Source: Nitrospirota bacterium (GTDB lineage Bacteria; Nitrospirota; Nitrospiria; Nitrospirales; Nitrospiraceae). From it: a stretch of 40,272 nucleotides of DNA. The notes beneath the pieces were generated by a model. That model saw nothing but the letters and a program-made list of their open reading frames with translations. It was not told the DNA's origin and did no database searches. The DNA is taken from positions 1 to 40,272 of the forward strand of contig JACQEY010000056.1 in the NCBI GenBank assembly GCA_016200355.1, written 5' to 3'. The stretch's first letter is position 1; every line of letters begins with the position of its first letter. A program made the translations under genes and the position numbers. Positions 37,131 to 40,272 of the stretch are shown here, one piece after another.

Positions 37131-38962
37131 GGATACAGATCTACCGCTTGATACCATTTCATCAACGCCGCCACTCTGGACGCGTGGTCGGTCGGCAACT
37201 GCAACGGACGCCCGCGCCCGTCGAGCAAAAGTCCCACCACACCGCCTTGCACTTCTCGCGTCACCGCGACTCCCGCCCCTGCCCCGAGATTCACCTGTTT
37301 CGCCGGTTGAATTGCGATTGAAGCCTTCTGATCGGCGGCCAAGGGAACCAGCCGCAGGTCGCCGAACGAGAGTGTCCCCTTGTCCACTCTTCCATCCTGA
37401 AAAGTGATCACATAATCCGCGCACCGATCCCCGTCCTTCCCCTGTCCGATCGGCGCGACACAGGTGCCCAAGTAGACCATGCAATCGCGGACGAAGACAT
37501 CGGTCGCCGCCTTCTCATTGATTGTTGAGAGCACGCCGAGATGCGGCATCATGAAGATGCTGTCCACTGAGAGCCTCGTTACCCCGAGCGGTTCATAGGC
37601 ATCCACCATCATCAACATCGATTGCACGCGGCGCGGCGCATGGGACAGAATCCCGCCGCTCCCGACGATCAAATCGAGCTTGAGCATATCGATCAGCGTC
37701 TTGCCGGACTGCTGCTGCTCGAATACATCAGAGATCGTGCGTTCTTGTTGTATGCCCTTGAGAGCCGTCGCAAGAGACTTGTGATGGATCAAGGCGAGCC
37801 GGAGTGCCTCGCGCGCAATCGCATGTTCGATCTGCAGTTCGTCCAGTGTCTGCGGAATCGTCGTCGGCCGGATCATCTTGTTCTTGATCCGGTTGCGGAG
37901 CGTCTGTTCATCGATCGTAAAGGGCACCCAACGCATGATATTGGCGAGACCTGCTTCCGCCAGCACATTGGAAATACTGTACGACATCCCGAGGTTCGCG
38001 CTCACGGTTCGATTGAAGAGCCCCTCGAAGACCGAGAACACGTCCGTGGTCGCGCCACCGATATCCACCCCGATCAAGTTCAGGTGCTCCCGCTTGGCGA
38101 TCGTTTCCATGATGACGCCGACCGCCGCCGGCGTTGGCATGATCGGCGCACCGGCCATCTCAATCAGTTTCTTGTAGCCCGGCGCCTGCTGCATGACATG
38201 TTCGAGAAACAGGTCGTGAATCTTGTTTCGCGCCGGTGCGAGATTCTCCCGTTCCAACACCGGGCGAATGTTGTCGGTCAGCACCAGCGCGGCTTTCTCG
38301 CCCAGGATCTTCTTCACTTGCGGCTGCGCATCTTTGTTGCCCGCGTAAATTAACGGGAGCTTGTACGTCGCCCCAAACCGGGGGCGTGGCTCCGCTGCCG
38401 AAATGTACTCCGCCATCTCGACCACATGGGTCACCGCCCCCCCGTCTGTCCCGCCGGACATCAAGATCATGTCCGGCCTCATCGTCCTGATGCGCTCGAT
38501 CTTTTCATGCGGCAACCGGCCATCGTTCGACGCAAGCACGTCAATGACGATCGCGCCCGCCCCAAGCGCGGCCCGTTGCGCACTTTCCCCCGTCATGTTT
38601 TGCACGACCCCGGTCACCATCATTTGCAACCCGCCGCCCGCGCTGCTGGTAGAAATATAGATATCCACGCCTGTCTTAGGATCACCCTGAGCCGCACGAT
38701 TGGGCGTAAGAATCTTGTCCCCATCGAGAATTTTCCGGCCGGAGAGTTCTTCAATTTCCGCAATCGCGTTCAGCACCCCGCGCGTCACATCTTCGAACGG
38801 CGCTTCCACCGTTGTCGGCGCTTCACCACGATAGGTTTGCCGGTATTCGTCACCGACCTTCTCGATCAGAATGGCCTTGGTTGTGGTGCTGCCACAGTCG
38901 GTGGCGACAATGACGTTGAGGGGATGGGCGGTCTTTGCCAACTCTTGAAACGCCATCAGCAA
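37109..38962 (-). CDS. glutamate mutase L-like (GlmL/MutL family) ASKHA ATPase
   Basis: VIVATDCGSTTTKAILIEK, VIDVLASNDGRLPHEKIERIRTMRPDMILMSGGTDGG, LIGVDIGGATTDVFSVFEG, LIVGSGGILSHAPR. Confidence 0.88.
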   Translation of the reverse strand: MLMAFQELAKTAHPLNVIVATDCGSTTTKAILIEKVGDEYRQTYRGEAPTTVEAPFEDVTRGVLNAIAEIEELSGRKILDGDKILTPNRAAQGDPKTGVDIYISTSSAGGGLQMMVTGVVQNMTGESAQRAALGAGAIVIDVLASNDGRLPHEKIERIRTMRPDMILMSGGTDGGAVTHVVEMAEYISAAEPRPRFGATYKLPLIYAGNKDAQPQVKKILGEKAALVLTDNIRPVLERENLAPARNKIHDLFLEHVMQQAPGYKKLIEMAGAPIMPTPAAVGVIMETIAKREHLNLIGVDIGGATTDVFSVFEGLFNRTVSANLGMSYSISNVLAEAGLANIMRWVPFTIDEQTLRNRIKNKMIRPTTIPQTLDELQIEHAIAREALRLALIHHKSLATALKGIQQERTISDVFEQQQSGKTLIDMLKLDLIVGSGGILSHAPRRVQSMLMMVDAYEPLGVTRLSVDSIFMMPHLGVLSTINEKAATDVFVRDCMVYLGTCVAPIGQGKDGDRCADYVITFQDGRVDKGTLSFGDLRLVPLAADQKASIAIQPAKQVNLGAGAGVAVTREVQGGVVGLLLDGRGRPLQLPTDHASRVAALMKWYQAVDLYPVLSAEK

Positions 38963-38984
38963 CCCACCTGGCTAAGATCGCGTC

Positions 38985-39056
38985 GTTCGTGAAGTGTGAC
39001 GCGTGAAGCGTCCAAACTCCGGAACGAGATACGTTTCATGAACAACGTTTCACAGT
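38985..39056. repeat. hairpin-like GTGAAGCG/CGTTTCAC word repeat (S10)
   Basis: CGTTCGTGAAGTGTGACGCGTGAAGCGTCC and GATACGTTTCATGAACAACGTTTCAC, imperfectly complementary. Confidence 0.5.
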
Positions 39057-39062
39057 AGATCG

Positions 39063-39455
39063 TCATTGAGCGGAGGCTCCTGGAGGAGCCTGGGGAGAAG
39101 TTTGGGAAGCAGACTTTGTTTCAATGATGGCGATGAGACGAGAGATCGTATCGCGTCGTTCGAGCAACCGGGCCACTTGCTCGACTTCCTTCGCCTGAAA
39201 AGCCCATTCGACAATGGGGGTCAGGAAATACAGCGCCTGACTACCGAGGAAGTTCATGGGACCGAGAGATTCTAGAAAAACCGTGGCGGGAGCAGCCATA
39301 CCCCGTTTCACTACCGCACCGGCTACCCGTTCAAGCAAGGCGAGATCTTCGGTCGTGAGCACCTCGGCTCCTGATTTAGTCGAAAAGGCATGGGAAATCT
39401 CCGCGCGGACCTTGTCCCATGTTTCCGCCACTGATGGCTTGGAGAAAGAAGTCAT
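39063..39455 (-). CDS. small conserved hypothetical protein
   Basis: Start MTSFSKPSVAETWDKVRAE; upstream of the GlmL-like gene, same strand. Confidence 0.5.
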   Translation of the reverse strand: MTSFSKPSVAETWDKVRAEISHAFSTKSGAEVLTTEDLALLERVAGAVVKRGMAAPATVFLESLGPMNFLGSQALYFLTPIVEWAFQAKEVEQVARLLERRDTISRLIAIIETKSASQTSPQAPPGASAQ

Positions 39456-39530
39456 AACTGTGTGGAAAGGCGGCCAAAGTCGACTAGCGAGCGGCATTAT
39501 ATGGAGGGGTCGGAGGAGAGTCAATGAAAG

Positions 39531-39712
39531 GGGTGGAATGACACCCGTGCTGCTCCCTTGCTCCCGGAACGCGCACGATCAGAATGTGCTCGTTCGACGG
39601 GCGCAGTGGGACCAGCACAGGTGCCATTCCATGAGAGAGAACGAGCAGACTGGAGGGAGTATCTGTAGTCTCACTCGACGGGCGCAGCCAAAACCCCTCA
39701 TACCCTTCCTTG
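39531..39712. repeat. compound mosaic palindromic repeat P6
   Basis: GGAATGACACCCGTGCTG (39535-39552) vs CCAGCACAGGTGCCATTCC (39611-39630); core CTCCCGGAACGCGCACGATCAGAATGTGCTCGTTCGACGGGCGCAGTG; extra half-core ACTCGACGGGCGCAGC. Confidence 0.75.
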
Positions 39713-39728
39713 ATGGGCATGGGTGTAA

Positions 39729-40010
39729 CTAGTAGCCTCGCCCTGTACTGCCGCCGCGTCCCATTCGATCCAGAGGGAGCGCCTCGTATCGGGTCTTCAT
39801 GTCTGGAATTTCTTTCATCTGCTCAGCTGATGGCCGCTGCCCCTCCTTGAACATCCCTCCACCCTGAAAGTAGTTCGACATCATCTCGCCGATATCAACG
39901 CGAGCCTTCACAAACTTTTCGACCTCAGCCGGTTCTGCCGCAAGGCCGACACCGGAGAACAGCAGGACGCCCAACGAGATTCCGATGATGCTACGCGCCA
40001 GATTCATCAC
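39729..40010 (-). CDS. small secreted hypothetical protein
   Basis: Signal peptide MNLARSIIGISLGVLLFSGVGLAAEP; short ORF. Confidence 0.55.
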   Translation of the reverse strand: MMNLARSIIGISLGVLLFSGVGLAAEPAEVEKFVKARVDIGEMMSNYFQGGGMFKEGQRPSAEQMKEIPDMKTRYEALPLDRMGRGGSTGRGY

Positions 40011-40094
40011 TATGGACTCCTTTGAAAGGTATGGATAAGAAACTCGCTCTTCGGAACCGCGCCTATCATATCATCCCAGCCGGTCAAAATGGAT

Positions 40095-40272
40095 GGGGAG
40101 GGGGATGGAGCCTGCTGAGCTCCAGTGCTCGCGCAACGCGCGGCCCCAGAAGGCCCTCGCATGGGCTAATGGCACGTCTCGGCGTGCCAGTGGGTCGGCG
40201 GGTGAGAAGATTGCGCGCAGTTGAAGATCAATCAGCCCCCATCCTTGAAGAGGTAACGAGCGAGCTTGGAAC
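40095..40272. repeat. mosaic palindromic repeat P7 (runs off window)
   Basis: GTGCTCGCGCAACGCGCGGCCCCAGAAGGCCCTCGCATGGG core half; ends AACGAGCGAGCTTGGA as in P4. Confidence 0.6.

Overview
40.3 kb window of a fairly GC-rich bacterial chromosome, possibly Nitrospira-like (impression from protein style and repeat content, not tested). Conserved cargo: a sigma54 response regulator, a single-domain receiver, an RND/MFP/TolC efflux operon, Tex, TrmL, PilZ, TPR and Sel1 proteins, an aldo/keto reductase, glutamine synthetase, an MFS transporter, a cyclophilin, and a long minus-strand operon with a MutL/GlmL-like ASKHA protein, a DUF6754-like protein, membrane proteins and a Memo-like protein. Accessory parts: a VapC-type PIN toxin with a frameshifted antitoxin, a decayed phage Rep-like gene, and an AT-richer two-gene cassette (HEPN-like protein plus P-loop ATPase with zinc ribbon) that is a candidate defence module. 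The strongest unusual signals are: (1) an exact 18-bp tandem duplication that doubles the GAFTGA sigma54-contact loop; (2) a family of mosaic palindromic repeats with a conserved core, one copy inserted in frame inside a receiver-domain gene; (3) intergenic hairpins whose arms are short degenerate tandem 'words', a different word at each site, sitting at or over stop codons; (4) a separate same-orientation repeat family interleaved with small genes; (5) a J-domain/ERCC4-nuclease fusion. No computation or database search was run.
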